A stretch of DNA of 57,262 nucleotides, taken from an uncultured Lachnospiraceae bacterium. Its GTDB lineage: Bacteria > Bacillota > Clostridia > Lachnospirales > Lachnospiraceae. The stretch is taken from contig CAJTSB010000016.1 in the NCBI GenBank assembly GCA_910578825.1, forward strand, positions 10,244 to 67,505, written 5' to 3'. Below the pieces are notes generated by a model. That model had not been told where the DNA came from. It saw nothing but the letters and a program-made list of their open reading frames with translations, and made no database searches. Position numbers and translations under genes: made by a program. Below, piece by piece: positions 8,297 to 15,943 of the stretch (the stretch's first letter is position 1; every line of letters begins with the position of its first letter).

Positions 8297-8334
8297 AACC
8301 ACTGGTTGAGTCGGACAATTCAACCACTGGTTGA
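8297..8334 (-). promoter_or_regulatory. Tandem operators and promoter of the XRE membrane regulator
   Basis: Two copies of a dyad centred on AACCACTGGTT lie at 8297-8307 and 8320-8334 (the second extends to TCAACCACTGGTTGA), with centres 25 bp apart. On the minus strand TTGTCC and TATAAA are 18 bases apart, and the first dyad falls in that spacer. This is a good layout for repression by the downstream XRE protein. Confidence 0.65.
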
Positions 8335-8580
8335 GCCAATTTTTACCTGATTTCACTTTATTTCCAATTTCAGTGTCATTTATGTTATGATATTTGCAAA
8401 AGAAATGATAACACATAGGCGGCTTTTCAGCAATACGCCCGTTACTACTGCAAATACTACCAGGGGAGTATAGACAGTTGCCGTAATTTTTGCTATAAAA
8501 GTCATAGAAGTTCCGGTAGGGGAGACTTCTATATAATATATAGCGCTGAAAAATATAGTTGGAGAAAAGGAGGATGGAAC
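8335..8580. other. Intergenic region with an 8-bp hairpin
   Basis: No coding frame is seen. The clear structure is ATAGAAGT (8504-8511) pairing with ACTTCTAT (8525-8532) just upstream of the MotA-like gene. It could be an operator or a leader hairpin. The gene's ribosome binding site, AAAGGAGG, follows. Confidence 0.4.
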
Positions 8581-9051
8581 ATGTATTTACTGGCGATATT
8601 GGGAGTGATTTTATCCGTGGTATTGATGGGGACAATGAGTGAGATGGGGATGATGAATTCTCTGGGGTCATGTATTGACGTATATTCCCTGCTGCTTGTT
8701 GTAATTATCGTAATTCCGGTTATGGCGTCCATGGGAATGCTGAAAGATTTTAATCTTGCGTTTAAGCTGACGCTCGGAAAGAAACAGGCGAGCAGCCTTT
8801 CTGAGTTGAAACGTGCCAAACAGGCAGTTTCTTATTTTATCAGGAGTACATTGTGTGCAGGCGCGGTAGGCACCTTGTTCGGGGTCATTCAGGTATTGTC
8901 TTTCTTTCGCGATGAGCTCGCGCAGCTGACCGCAGGTCTGGGTGTGGCGGTTTGTTCGCTTTTGTATGCTTTTGTGATTGCAATTGTGTTGTTGCCGATA
9001 GAGGCAAGGCTTGAACGGAAGATGATAGAGTTTATGGAGAACGAAGAATGA
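8581..9051 (+). CDS. MotA/TolQ/ExbB-like membrane channel protein
   Basis: The 156-residue protein has about four hydrophobic segments (4-20, 33-55, 88-108, 118-140). The last part, GLGVAVCSLLYAFVIAIVLL followed by PIEARLER, matches the last two membrane helices of MotA-type proton channels, where Ala-Leu-Tyr-Gly-Pro-Ile patterns are conserved. It is shorter than flagellar MotA (about 250-290 aa) and lacks the large cytoplasmic loop. No MotB partner is adjacent. Instead its stop overlaps by 4 bp (ATGA) the start of a membrane-bound LuxR-type regulator, so the two are translationally coupled. It may be a sensor component rather than a motor. Confidence 0.65.
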   Translation: MYLLAILGVILSVVLMGTMSEMGMMNSLGSCIDVYSLLLVVIIVIPVMASMGMLKDFNLAFKLTLGKKQASSLSELKRAKQAVSYFIRSTLCAGAVGTLFGVIQVLSFFRDELAQLTAGLGVAVCSLLYAFVIAIVLLPIEARLERKMIEFMENEE

Positions 9052-9782
9052 AAAAAAGCATAGGGATTTTGTTATATCTTATATTGATGGCAGTATTCCT
9101 GAAATTTGATTTACGCCTTTTGTTTGACCTGCGCCAGTTTTTGCTGGTGTTGTTTGGAACGGTCCTGTTACTGTTGCCTTCTTTGCGAGAGCAAAGTGAC
9201 ATCAAGGAGGAACAGAAATTATCGGAAACTGGCAAGAAGAAGTTTATTTCCAGAGTAAAGTGTTTTTTTGTGAGGGAGCAGGCAAGGATAGGGCAAAATG
9301 CAATCTGGGCTGGAATTTTACAGACGTTTGTACTGTTGTTTTTGAATATGAATCTTGCGGGAGGAGAAGTTAGTGCCATGCAGACAGCTGCTGTCTCCTG
9401 TCGCCCGATTCTTTACGGTTTCTGTATCTGGATCATTTTACAGGATTCAAAGAGTGCGGAGAAAATAACGTATGACGGATATCGTGATAAGGCAGCGTCT
9501 GTCGATAATATGCCTTCGAGTGTTTTGCAGACGCCGGTCGATTACCGAAACTGCCTGCAAGAATTGGGACTTACAAAACGGGAAGTGGAAATTGCGTTTC
9601 ATGTCACGCAAAATGAAACCAATGCACAGATTGCAGAAAGATTGTTCATTTCGGAAACTACGGTGAAGAAACATCTGTCGAATATTTTTTCCAAGCTTGA
9701 AATTGGTCAGCGCCAGCAAATCAAGGAAAAATGCCTGGAGTTTTCCAAAGGAAGATTGCAGGAGCAATCGGCTGAGAAATAA
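9048..9782 (+). CDS. Membrane-anchored LuxR-family transcriptional regulator
   Basis: The 244-residue protein has hydrophobic segments at about 4-22, 28-46, 85-105 and 120-135, then a C-terminal LuxR-type HTH (about 178-235) with LTKREVEIAF, NAQIAERLFISETTVKKHL and NIFSKLEI. It has no receiver or ligand domain that I recognise, so the membrane part is probably the input. It is coupled to the MotA-like gene by a 4-bp overlap. Target genes cannot be told from the sequence. Confidence 0.8.
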   Translation: MKKSIGILLYLILMAVFLKFDLRLLFDLRQFLLVLFGTVLLLLPSLREQSDIKEEQKLSETGKKKFISRVKCFFVREQARIGQNAIWAGILQTFVLLFLNMNLAGGEVSAMQTAAVSCRPILYGFCIWIILQDSKSAEKITYDGYRDKAASVDNMPSSVLQTPVDYRNCLQELGLTKREVEIAFHVTQNETNAQIAERLFISETTVKKHLSNIFSKLEIGQRQQIKEKCLEFSKGRLQEQSAEK

Positions 9783-9804
9783 TAGATAAGAAAAGAGGAT
9801 TGTC

Positions 9805-10887
9805 ATGTTAGAAAGTTTTCCGTTGGAAATCATTGTAGAGCCGTTGTTAGCGTGGTTTGGCGGGAATGCAAGAGTCCTGCCATGGAGAGAGGAGCCGACG
9901 CCGTACCGGGTGTGGGTATCGGAAATCATGCTGCAACAGACACGGGTGGAGGCTGTTAAGCCTTATTTCCAACGCTTTACGGAGGCGTTGCCGACCATTC
10001 GTGATTTGGCAGAGTGTGAGGAGGAACGCCTGCTCAAATTGTGGGAGGGACTTGGATATTACAACCGTGTGCGAAACATGCAGACAGCGGCGCGGACAGT
10101 TATGGAAGAATATCAGGGGCAGTTGCCGGCGGATTACGCAGAACTTTTGAAATTAAAGGGAATCGGGCATTATACGGCGGGAGCGATTGCCTCGATTGCC
10201 TACCAGATTCCGGTTCCGGCAGTAGATGGCAATGTCTTGCGTGTTATCGCGCGGGTGACCGCAGATAATTCTGATATCATGAAACAGTCGGTGCGTACCA
10301 GAGTGGAGGAGTCGCTGCAGAAAATCATGCCAGCGGATGCGGCAAGTGCGTTTAACCAGGCGTTGATGGAGCTGGGGGCTACAGTCTGCGTACCCAATGG
10401 GGAACCGCAGTGTCAAAAATGTCCCTGGAATGCATTTTGCGAGGCAAATCGGCTGGGCTGCTGGCAGGAACTTCCGGTCAAGAGCAAGGCAAAGCCCAGG
10501 AAAATCGAGGATAAGACAGTATTTATCATTCGGGATGGAGAGAAAGTTGTGCTGCATAAGAGACCGCAGAGAGGATTGCTGGCAGGAATGTATGAATTTC
10601 CCAATATTGCCGGGCATTTGTCGGAAGAAGAGGCGTTGTCCTGGGTCAAACAACAAAAATTAAGGCCGTTGCGGATTCAGAAATTAGAACCTGCAAAACA
10701 TATTTTTTCTCATGTGGAATGGCATATGACCGGGTATGTGGTTCGTGTGGATGAGCTTGCGGAAAATAAAAGCGATATGCTTTTTGTGGAGATAAAAGAA
10801 TCGGAGGAACATTATCCGATTCCGGCGGCATTTGGCGCGTATACGAAATACATGAACATTCGTCTGGGAAATGAGAAATTTCTGTAG
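9805..10887 (+). CDS. mutY: A/G-specific adenine DNA glycosylase MutY
   Basis: The 360-residue enzyme removes adenine mispaired with 8-oxoguanine or guanine in base-excision repair. Visible features are LPWREEPTPYRVWVSEIMLQ and QTRVE near the N-terminus, the helix-hairpin-helix LKGIGHYTAGAIASIAY with the catalytic Asp in VPAVDGNVLRV, and the iron-sulfur loop C-X6-C-X2-C-X5-C around CQKC. A C-terminal NUDIX-like domain (about 235-355) reads the 8-oxoG strand. AAGAGG precedes the ATG by 7 bases. Length and motifs are normal for the family. Confidence 0.97.
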   Translation: MLESFPLEIIVEPLLAWFGGNARVLPWREEPTPYRVWVSEIMLQQTRVEAVKPYFQRFTEALPTIRDLAECEEERLLKLWEGLGYYNRVRNMQTAARTVMEEYQGQLPADYAELLKLKGIGHYTAGAIASIAYQIPVPAVDGNVLRVIARVTADNSDIMKQSVRTRVEESLQKIMPADAASAFNQALMELGATVCVPNGEPQCQKCPWNAFCEANRLGCWQELPVKSKAKPRKIEDKTVFIIRDGEKVVLHKRPQRGLLAGMYEFPNIAGHLSEEEALSWVKQQKLRPLRIQKLEPAKHIFSHVEWHMTGYVVRVDELAENKSDMLFVEIKESEEHYPIPAAFGAYTKYMNIRLGNEKFL

Positions 10888-10920
10888 ATTATGGAAGGCT
10901 ATACCTGTAAAGAGAAGGAG

Positions 10921-10945
10921 AGGTCAGTGCATTACACACTGACCT
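10921..10945 (+). terminator. Hairpin after mutY
   Basis: AGGTCAGTG pairs perfectly with CACTGACCT across a 7-base loop, 33 bases after the mutY stop. The following T-run is weak, so termination efficiency is uncertain. Confidence 0.5.
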
Positions 10946-11110
10946 TCATATGAAAAAGATTTATATAAAAAGTGAGGATACCTTGATAAAACTTTTTAAT
11001 GTATGGTTAGTATATCCATAAAATGTGACGTTAGTATGTTTATTATATGAGAATTGTGTAAAGAAAATGTGAACAAATTTGAAATGGTAAAAACTTACGG
11101 GGAATACAAT

Positions 11111-11138
11111 TTGCGATTTTCTGTAAAATGTGTATAAT
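11111..11138 (+). promoter_or_regulatory. Promoter of the first glycosyltransferase gene
   Basis: TTGCGA and TATAAT are separated by 16 bases, about 40 bases upstream of the glycosyltransferase ATG. The rest of the 10.9-11.18 kb gap is AT-rich and has no coding frame. Confidence 0.6.
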
Positions 11139-11177
11139 GAAAAGAGGTTTTACATTGGTTACAGAATGGAGGAAGAT

Positions 11178-12194
11178 ATGAAATTACTATCAATAGCGAT
11201 TCCATGCTATAATTCACAGGATTACATGGAACACTGTATTGAATCTTTGCTGGTTGGCGGCGAAGATGTGGAAATATTGATTGTGGATGATGGTTCGAAA
11301 GACCGGACAGCGGAGATTGCAGACCGTTACGCAGAAAATTATCCTGATATAGTAAAAGCAATCCATCAGGAGAACGGTGGACATGGAGAGGCAGTAAATG
11401 CCGGAATCCGCAATGCTGCCGGGCTTTATTTTAAAGTGGTGGACAGTGACGATTGGGTGGACGAAGAGTCATACCGTAAAGTGCTGGACACGTTGCGGGA
11501 ATTATCTGGTGGCAGTCGTGTGCTGGATATGCTGATTAGCAACTTTGTATACGAAAAAGAAGGCGCGAAACATAAAAAAGTCATGAAGTATACCGGAACC
11601 TTGCCTGAGAATCAAATGTTTGGATGGAATGAGGCGAAACATTTTCGGAAAGGGCAGTACATACTGATGCATTCCGTGATTTATCGTACGCAGCTTTTGC
11701 GGGAATGCGGACTGGAGCTGCCCAAACATACCTTCTATGTGGATAATATTTTTGTGTATGTGCCGTTGCCCCATGTCAAAAATATGTACTATCTCAACGT
11801 TGATTTTTATCGTTATTTTATAGGCAGGGACGATCAGTCGGTCAATGAAAAAGTAATGATTGGACGGATTGACCAGCAGATACGTGTGAATAAACTTATG
11901 GTGGAGTCGGTAGATTTGTGGAAACTGACAAATCGCAAGCTGCGGAAATATATGTTTAATTATCTGGAAATTATTACCGTGGTATCTACCATTATGCTGA
12001 TTCGTTCTGGTACTCAGGAGAATCTGGAGAAGAAACGGGAACTCTGGAAATATTTAAAGAACTATGATTTGCGCCTGTTCTGGCATCTCAGAAAGGGAAT
12101 TATGGGTCAGACGATGAATTTGCCAGGCAAAGGCGGAAGAAGAATTTCTGTAGCGGCATATAAGATTTCACAAAAGGTAGTAGGTTTCAATTGA
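11178..12194 (+). CDS. Family 2 glycosyltransferase (copy 1)
   Basis: The 338-residue protein has a GT-A fold: SIAIPCYNSQDYMEHCIESL, the nucleotide-binding LIVDDGSKDRT, and a DSDDW metal-binding DXD region. These enzymes transfer a sugar from a nucleotide donor, often to lipid or cell-wall acceptors. No membrane helices are seen. The ATG at 11178 follows GGAGGA by 7 bases. A paralogue lies at 15944-16966 and shares the same plan, including ENGGHG, KLPKHTFYVDNIF-like and DQSVNEKV stretches and a matching C-terminus ending in FN. The acceptor is unknown. Confidence 0.9.
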   Translation: MKLLSIAIPCYNSQDYMEHCIESLLVGGEDVEILIVDDGSKDRTAEIADRYAENYPDIVKAIHQENGGHGEAVNAGIRNAAGLYFKVVDSDDWVDEESYRKVLDTLRELSGGSRVLDMLISNFVYEKEGAKHKKVMKYTGTLPENQMFGWNEAKHFRKGQYILMHSVIYRTQLLRECGLELPKHTFYVDNIFVYVPLPHVKNMYYLNVDFYRYFIGRDDQSVNEKVMIGRIDQQIRVNKLMVESVDLWKLTNRKLRKYMFNYLEIITVVSTIMLIRSGTQENLEKKRELWKYLKNYDLRLFWHLRKGIMGQTMNLPGKGGRRISVAAYKISQKVVGFN

Positions 12195-12283
12195 TAACCG
12201 AATAGTGAAAATGGTCTGATTTATTCTATCGGACAGAGCGTGAGATGGAAAATTTGCATGTTGACAGGGATGGGGGAATTTTG

Positions 12284-12802
12284 ATGTTAAGATTAAGACC
12301 ATATAAATCCTGTGATGCGCAGTCAATCACAAAATGGTTGGGTGATGAATTTGCGTTTCGCCAATGGAGCGCAGACCGCTATGACAAATACCCGATTACC
12401 GCGGATGATATGAACGCTTATTATGACAGGGACAGAGATAACGGACGTATCTTTGGCATGACAGCTTTTGATGATACCGGCATTGTCGGACATTTTACCT
12501 TGCGATTTCCTGACAACGACAGTTTTGACGAAGTCCGTCTGGGGTTTGTGATTGTTGATGATAAAAAACGTGGGAAGGGATATGGAAAAGAGCTGGTTTC
12601 CCTGGCTTTGCGGTATGCATTTGATTTTGTAAGGGCAGACAAAGTATCATTGGGGGTATTTGAGAATAATCTGGCAGCTATATGCTGTTATCATTCCTGT
12701 GGTTTTGAGGAGGTTGATTTGGAAACTACCGAGAGTTATCAATGCATGGGGGAGACGTGGAATTGTGTGGAGATGGAAGTGGTGAAATTTTTGGAGGAGT
12801 AA
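12284..12802 (+). CDS. GNAT-family N-acetyltransferase (RimJ/RimL-like)
   Basis: The 172-residue protein begins MLRLRPYKSCDAQSI and carries the acetyl-CoA loop KRGKGYGKEL, with the following helix and NLAAICCYHSCGFEEV. This is typical of GNAT enzymes that acetylate protein N-termini or small amines. GGGGGAA lies 5 bases before the chosen ATG; an ATG 13 codons upstream is less well supported. The stop TAA touches the start of the next GNAT gene, so the two are coupled. Confidence 0.85.
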   Translation: MLRLRPYKSCDAQSITKWLGDEFAFRQWSADRYDKYPITADDMNAYYDRDRDNGRIFGMTAFDDTGIVGHFTLRFPDNDSFDEVRLGFVIVDDKKRGKGYGKELVSLALRYAFDFVRADKVSLGVFENNLAAICCYHSCGFEEVDLETTESYQCMGETWNCVEMEVVKFLEE

Positions 12803-12804
12803 TG

Positions 12805-13287
12805 ATGTCTGTAAAATTGATACCAGCATATAATTTCCAGAAAGAAGTGTGTGAACTTTTTTCTGAATATACAAATATGTTAGTGGAAGGAGATTCCGCG
12901 TTTTCACAGTATCTTGCGATACAACATTATGATGATGAATTGAAAAATCTGCATGAAAAATATGGTATGCCAGAGGGGCGGTTATATTTGGCGTATTGTG
13001 ATGAAGAATTAGCGGGATGCATCGGACTGAAAAAGATTGATGAAATCAACTGCGAAATGAAACGGTTATACGTGAGACCTCAATTCAGGGGAAGGCAGAT
13101 AGGGAATATACTTATTTGCCAGGTTATAGAGGATGCAAAAGAAATTGGCTATCAATATATGCTGTTGGATACCTTGCCTTTTTTGAAGAGTGCGTTGCAT
13201 ATGTATCGGAAATTTGGGTTTTATGAGATTGAAAGTTATAATGACAGTCCGATGGAGAGTTCGATTTATATGAAACTGGAATTATGA
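12805..13287 (+). CDS. GNAT-family N-acetyltransferase
   Basis: The 160-residue protein has the GNAT pattern: CIGLKKID, MKRLYVRPQFRGRQIGNIL (acetyl-CoA loop RGRQIG) and ALHMYRKFGFYEIESY. It starts at the ATG at 12805, 7 bases after GGAGG; a second ATG at 12802 overlaps the previous stop. It is translationally coupled to the upstream GNAT gene, but the two are only distantly alike. The substrate is unknown. Confidence 0.88.
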   Translation: MSVKLIPAYNFQKEVCELFSEYTNMLVEGDSAFSQYLAIQHYDDELKNLHEKYGMPEGRLYLAYCDEELAGCIGLKKIDEINCEMKRLYVRPQFRGRQIGNILICQVIEDAKEIGYQYMLLDTLPFLKSALHMYRKFGFYEIESYNDSPMESSIYMKLEL

Positions 13288-13518
13288 ATGATGAAAAATA
13301 GGTTATAATGATATTATTTTAAAACACTTTACATGTGGTAGGGGTGGAGGTATAATTAATAGGATTTTACAAAGCAATATCATATCATGAAAGAAAGATA
13401 TACAGTGAAGGAAATATTTTTAATACGATGAAGGGGTTTGACTTTGTCGTAGATGTTAATGGAGGGCTAATGGAATATTAAGTATGAACTGACGAATTTG
13501 TGAAGGGTGGTATCATGA
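13288..13518. other. Intergenic region upstream of the toxin-antitoxin-like pair
   Basis: No convincing gene is seen in these 230 AT-rich bases. A 17-codon frame ending at about 13481 lacks family features. The antitoxin promoter and ribosome binding site (GAAGGGTGG) lie at the right end. Confidence 0.4.
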
Positions 13519-13737
13519 ATGAACATGGATAATATTACGGATAAGCAGGTTATGAAGCGTGCCAATGCGGCAGTAGAACTTGAAATAAAAAGACTGAAGG
13601 TACTGGATGCACCGGTTATTGTTTATGACAGGAAGAAACAGGTCATTGTAAAGCGCAATAGCGATGGAACAGAAACCGAAGTTGGAAAGCGGTTGAGAAA
13701 GGGACGTTATAGTGAGCGGATTGCAAAGAAATCCTGA
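13519..13737 (+). CDS. Antitoxin-like small protein paired with a zeta-like toxin
   Basis: The 72-residue basic protein is not of a family I can name. It sits directly upstream of, and overlaps by 26 bp, a zeta-toxin-like gene, as antitoxins do. GAAGGGTGG lies about 9 bases before the ATG. The toxin's own ribosome binding site lies inside this gene, which argues for coupled expression. The antitoxin role is inferred from position. Confidence 0.6.
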   Translation: MNMDNITDKQVMKRANAAVELEIKRLKVLDAPVIVYDRKKQVIVKRNSDGTETEVGKRLRKGRYSERIAKKS

Positions 13738-14179
13738 AATTGTAGTTTTTGCCGGACCGAATGGTTCCGGCAAAAGTACGTTTACGAATTTATTGAAACC
13801 GGCAATGGATTATATCAATGCAGATGAAATTAAGAAAAAAGGGTATTTTATTCGTTGTTTTTATATCCTTACTGCTGACCCAATGATTAATGTCTTTCGT
13901 GTTAAGGCACGAGTGGAGGCTGGCGGCCATGATGTTCCAAAAGATAAGATAATAAGTCGTTATGACAAGGCATTGGAATTGGTGCATGAGGTAGTTTCTG
14001 TTTGTGATATATGCCATATATATGATAATTCTGAAGATAGACCTTATCGGATTTATAAGAAGAGAAAAGGACAATCGTATTTTGATGTGTGCGATGATTG
14101 GGCAAAAGAAGATATTTTTTTATTGACATTAGATAAAAATGCTGAAGAACAGGATTTGAACAGAAATTGGAATAATTAA
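13712..14179 (+). CDS. Zeta-toxin-family kinase with an internal deletion
   Basis: The 155-residue protein has the P-loop AGPNGSGKST (14-23) and NADEI (near 35) of zeta-type kinases. These phosphorylate UDP-N-acetylglucosamine in known toxins, or other small molecules. Residue 41 onward jumps to GYFIRCFYILTADPMINVF and KARVEAGGHDVP, which in full-length relatives comes about 50 residues later. The missing piece normally carries the FETV(L)S-type strand and acidic substrate-binding residues. The deletion is in frame, the ends are intact, and length is below the usual 190-200 aa. The protein is probably inactive or altered. A GTG start is supported by AAAGGGA about 9 bases upstream. Confidence 0.75.
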   Translation: MSGLQRNPEIVVFAGPNGSGKSTFTNLLKPAMDYINADEIKKKGYFIRCFYILTADPMINVFRVKARVEAGGHDVPKDKIISRYDKALELVHEVVSVCDICHIYDNSEDRPYRIYKKRKGQSYFDVCDDWAKEDIFLLTLDKNAEEQDLNRNWNN

Positions 14180-14191
14180 GGAGACCACATA

Positions 14192-14881
14192 ATGAAAATA
14201 GTCATTATCCATGGACAGAGCCATGAAGGCTCCACCTGCCACATTGCAAGAATGCTGGCGGAGAAGATAAATGGCGAGATTACGGAGTTTTTTCTGCCGA
14301 GGGATTTTGGAGAATTTTGTATCGGCTGTACACTTTGCTTTGAGAAATCCGAAAAATTGTGTCCGCATTTTGACAAATTATTGCCAATCACAAAGGCAAT
14401 GGATGATGCGGATGTAATCATATTGGCAAGTCCTGTCTATGTTTACCATGTGACGGGGTCCATGAAAGCGTTTTTGGATCATTATGGCTGGCGTTGGATG
14501 GTGCATCGCCCGGAGGAAAAGATGTTTTCCAAACAGGCTGTCTGCATTTCTACCGCGGCCGGGGCAGGACTGGGAAGCACAAATAAAGATATGGCTCATA
14601 GTATGTTCTTCTGGGGGATTGCCAAAATACACAAATATGGTGTTGCCGTGATGGAGACCTGCTGGGAAAAAGTTAGTGCCAAAAAGAAACAGGCAATTGA
14701 AAATAAAATCCACAAGTTGGCGCATAAAATAGTAAGAAAGCAGGGACATGCCAGACCGTCTTTAAAGACAAAAATATTTTTTAATATTATGAGAGTAATG
14801 CAGAAATATGGATGGAATGAAGCAGATGTGGTTTATTGGAAAGAGAAGGGCTGGGCGGGGAAAAAGCGTCCCTGGAAATAG
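14192..14881 (+). CDS. NAD(P)H-dependent FMN reductase-like flavoprotein
   Basis: The 229-residue protein has a flavodoxin-like fold: IVIIHGQSHEGSTCHIARML (phosphate-binding loop), CIGCTLCFEK (a cysteine set typical of iron-sulfur-flavin-like reductases), and ILASPVYVYHVTGSMKAFLD (flavin-binding strand). Relatives reduce quinones, nitro-compounds or metals using FMN. The C-terminal 60 residues are basic and possibly membrane-associated. AAGGAGA precedes the ATG. It follows the zeta-like gene by 12 bases and may share its transcript. Confidence 0.85.
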   Translation: MKIVIIHGQSHEGSTCHIARMLAEKINGEITEFFLPRDFGEFCIGCTLCFEKSEKLCPHFDKLLPITKAMDDADVIILASPVYVYHVTGSMKAFLDHYGWRWMVHRPEEKMFSKQAVCISTAAGAGLGSTNKDMAHSMFFWGIAKIHKYGVAVMETCWEKVSAKKKQAIENKIHKLAHKIVRKQGHARPSLKTKIFFNIMRVMQKYGWNEADVVYWKEKGWAGKKRPWK

Positions 14882-14932
14882 AGTGTCATAGCAGGATGGA
14901 AATATGTGATACGTCAGAATAAGGAGGTCACT

Positions 14933-15000
14933 ATGAAATTAGCAACAACTTATATTTGCGTAGAAGATATGTAAAGATCACTGGATTTTGATTTGAAAGG
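14933..15000 (+). pseudogene. Remnant of a VOC/glyoxalase-family gene
   Basis: A strong ribosome binding site (AAGGAGGT) precedes an ATG at 14933. The reading MKLATTYICVEDM then hits TAA at 14972 and continues in frame as RSLDFDLKGK. This is the usual start of a glyoxalase/bleomycin-resistance-type protein (xxCVxDMExSLxFY), with the expected Glu codon turned into a stop. Only about 22 codons remain before the next gene begins. A 13-codon leader peptide is the alternative. Confidence 0.5.
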
Positions 15001-15009
15001 AAAAGAGAT

Positions 15010-15606
15010 ATGTTTTGGGATAAGGTATCTGGGATTTATGAACTTGTAGAAACGATATACAATGGTAAGGCATATCGTGGTCTTGGGCCGAGGATAGCGA
15101 AAGAAATAGAACAAGATGACATCGTGCTGGAGTGCGCCTGTGGTACAGGAGCTATCAGCAGATATCTTGCGCCTGCGTGCAAACAATTATTTGCGACAGA
15201 TTTTTCCATAGGAATGTTGAAACAGACGTCAAAGAAGTGTCGGAAATTTAATAATATAAGAATAAAGCGTGCGGATATGACGCATTTAAAGTGCCGTGAT
15301 AACAGATTTGATAAGGTGGTAGCGGGGAATGTGATACACTTGCTGGAAGAACCGTTTGCTGCAATCAAAGAGCTGGAAAGAGTATGCAAGCCGGGTGGTA
15401 AGATTATCATTCCGACTTATATTAATGCGTCCAAAGGAGTCAATAAAAAGGCGGTGCGTCTGTTTGAGCTTGCCGGAGTAAATTTCAAGAGACAATTTGA
15501 CATGAATTCATATCAGAAATTTTTTAAAGATGCAGGGTATGAGAATGTAACATTTGATATTGTGGATGGAAGGATGCCCTGTGCAGTAGCGGTTATTACC
15601 TTATAA
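15010..15606 (+). CDS. Class I SAM-dependent methyltransferase (UbiE/Methyltransf_11-like)
   Basis: The 198-residue protein carries LECACGTGAISRYLA (SAM-binding motif I, with Cys in place of the usual Gly), TDFSIGMLKQ (acidic residue of motif II), RADMTHLKC and FDKVVAGNVIHLL. The substrate could be a small molecule, lipid or quinone. The ribosome binding site is GAAAGGAAAAG, about 10 bases upstream. It follows the VOC remnant, and it runs into a strong terminator. Confidence 0.88.
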   Translation: MFWDKVSGIYELVETIYNGKAYRGLGPRIAKEIEQDDIVLECACGTGAISRYLAPACKQLFATDFSIGMLKQTSKKCRKFNNIRIKRADMTHLKCRDNRFDKVVAGNVIHLLEEPFAAIKELERVCKPGGKIIIPTYINASKGVNKKAVRLFELAGVNFKRQFDMNSYQKFFKDAGYENVTFDIVDGRMPCAVAVITL

Positions 15607-15647
15607 CAGTGTTTGAAAGCAGCTAAAATCTAAAAATACTCCTCAAA

Positions 15648-15683
15648 ATACACCCTCGGAAGTATAGCCTTCCGGGGGTGTAT
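15648..15683. terminator. Strong hairpin terminator, probably bidirectional
   Basis: ATACACCCTCGGAAG pairs with CTTCCGGGGGTGTAT over 15 bp with one T-G wobble and a 6-base loop. T-rich sequence follows on both strands, stronger on the minus strand (TTTTG and TTTTT). Confidence 0.75.
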
Positions 15684-15943
15684 CTGTTATATATTTCCTA
15701 TAGTATTCTACATTACAATTTTGTAAGATTATTGTAAGGTAAACACAGGGAAGTTTTAAGAAATATGAGATAGACTGTTATCAGGTCAGAAAATAAGGCT
15801 TGCGATGCCTGTTTACCCTGGTGATTTACATATTTGAACGTCAAAATCACACTATTAATGAAATCTTAAGAAAATTTATGAAGAAAACGCAAGAATATTT
15901 TCGTTAAATAAAATAGGAGATTAAAATACAGGAGAGGAAACGT
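15684..15943. other. Long leader region before the second glycosyltransferase
   Basis: These 260 bases hold no coding frame. Visible structure: TTACAA-TT-TTGTAA near 15712-15725, AGGC-7-GCCT near 15799-15813, and GTGATTT pairing with AAATCAC near 15820-15850. This may be a structured leader or operators. I could not match it to a known riboswitch. Confidence 0.35.
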
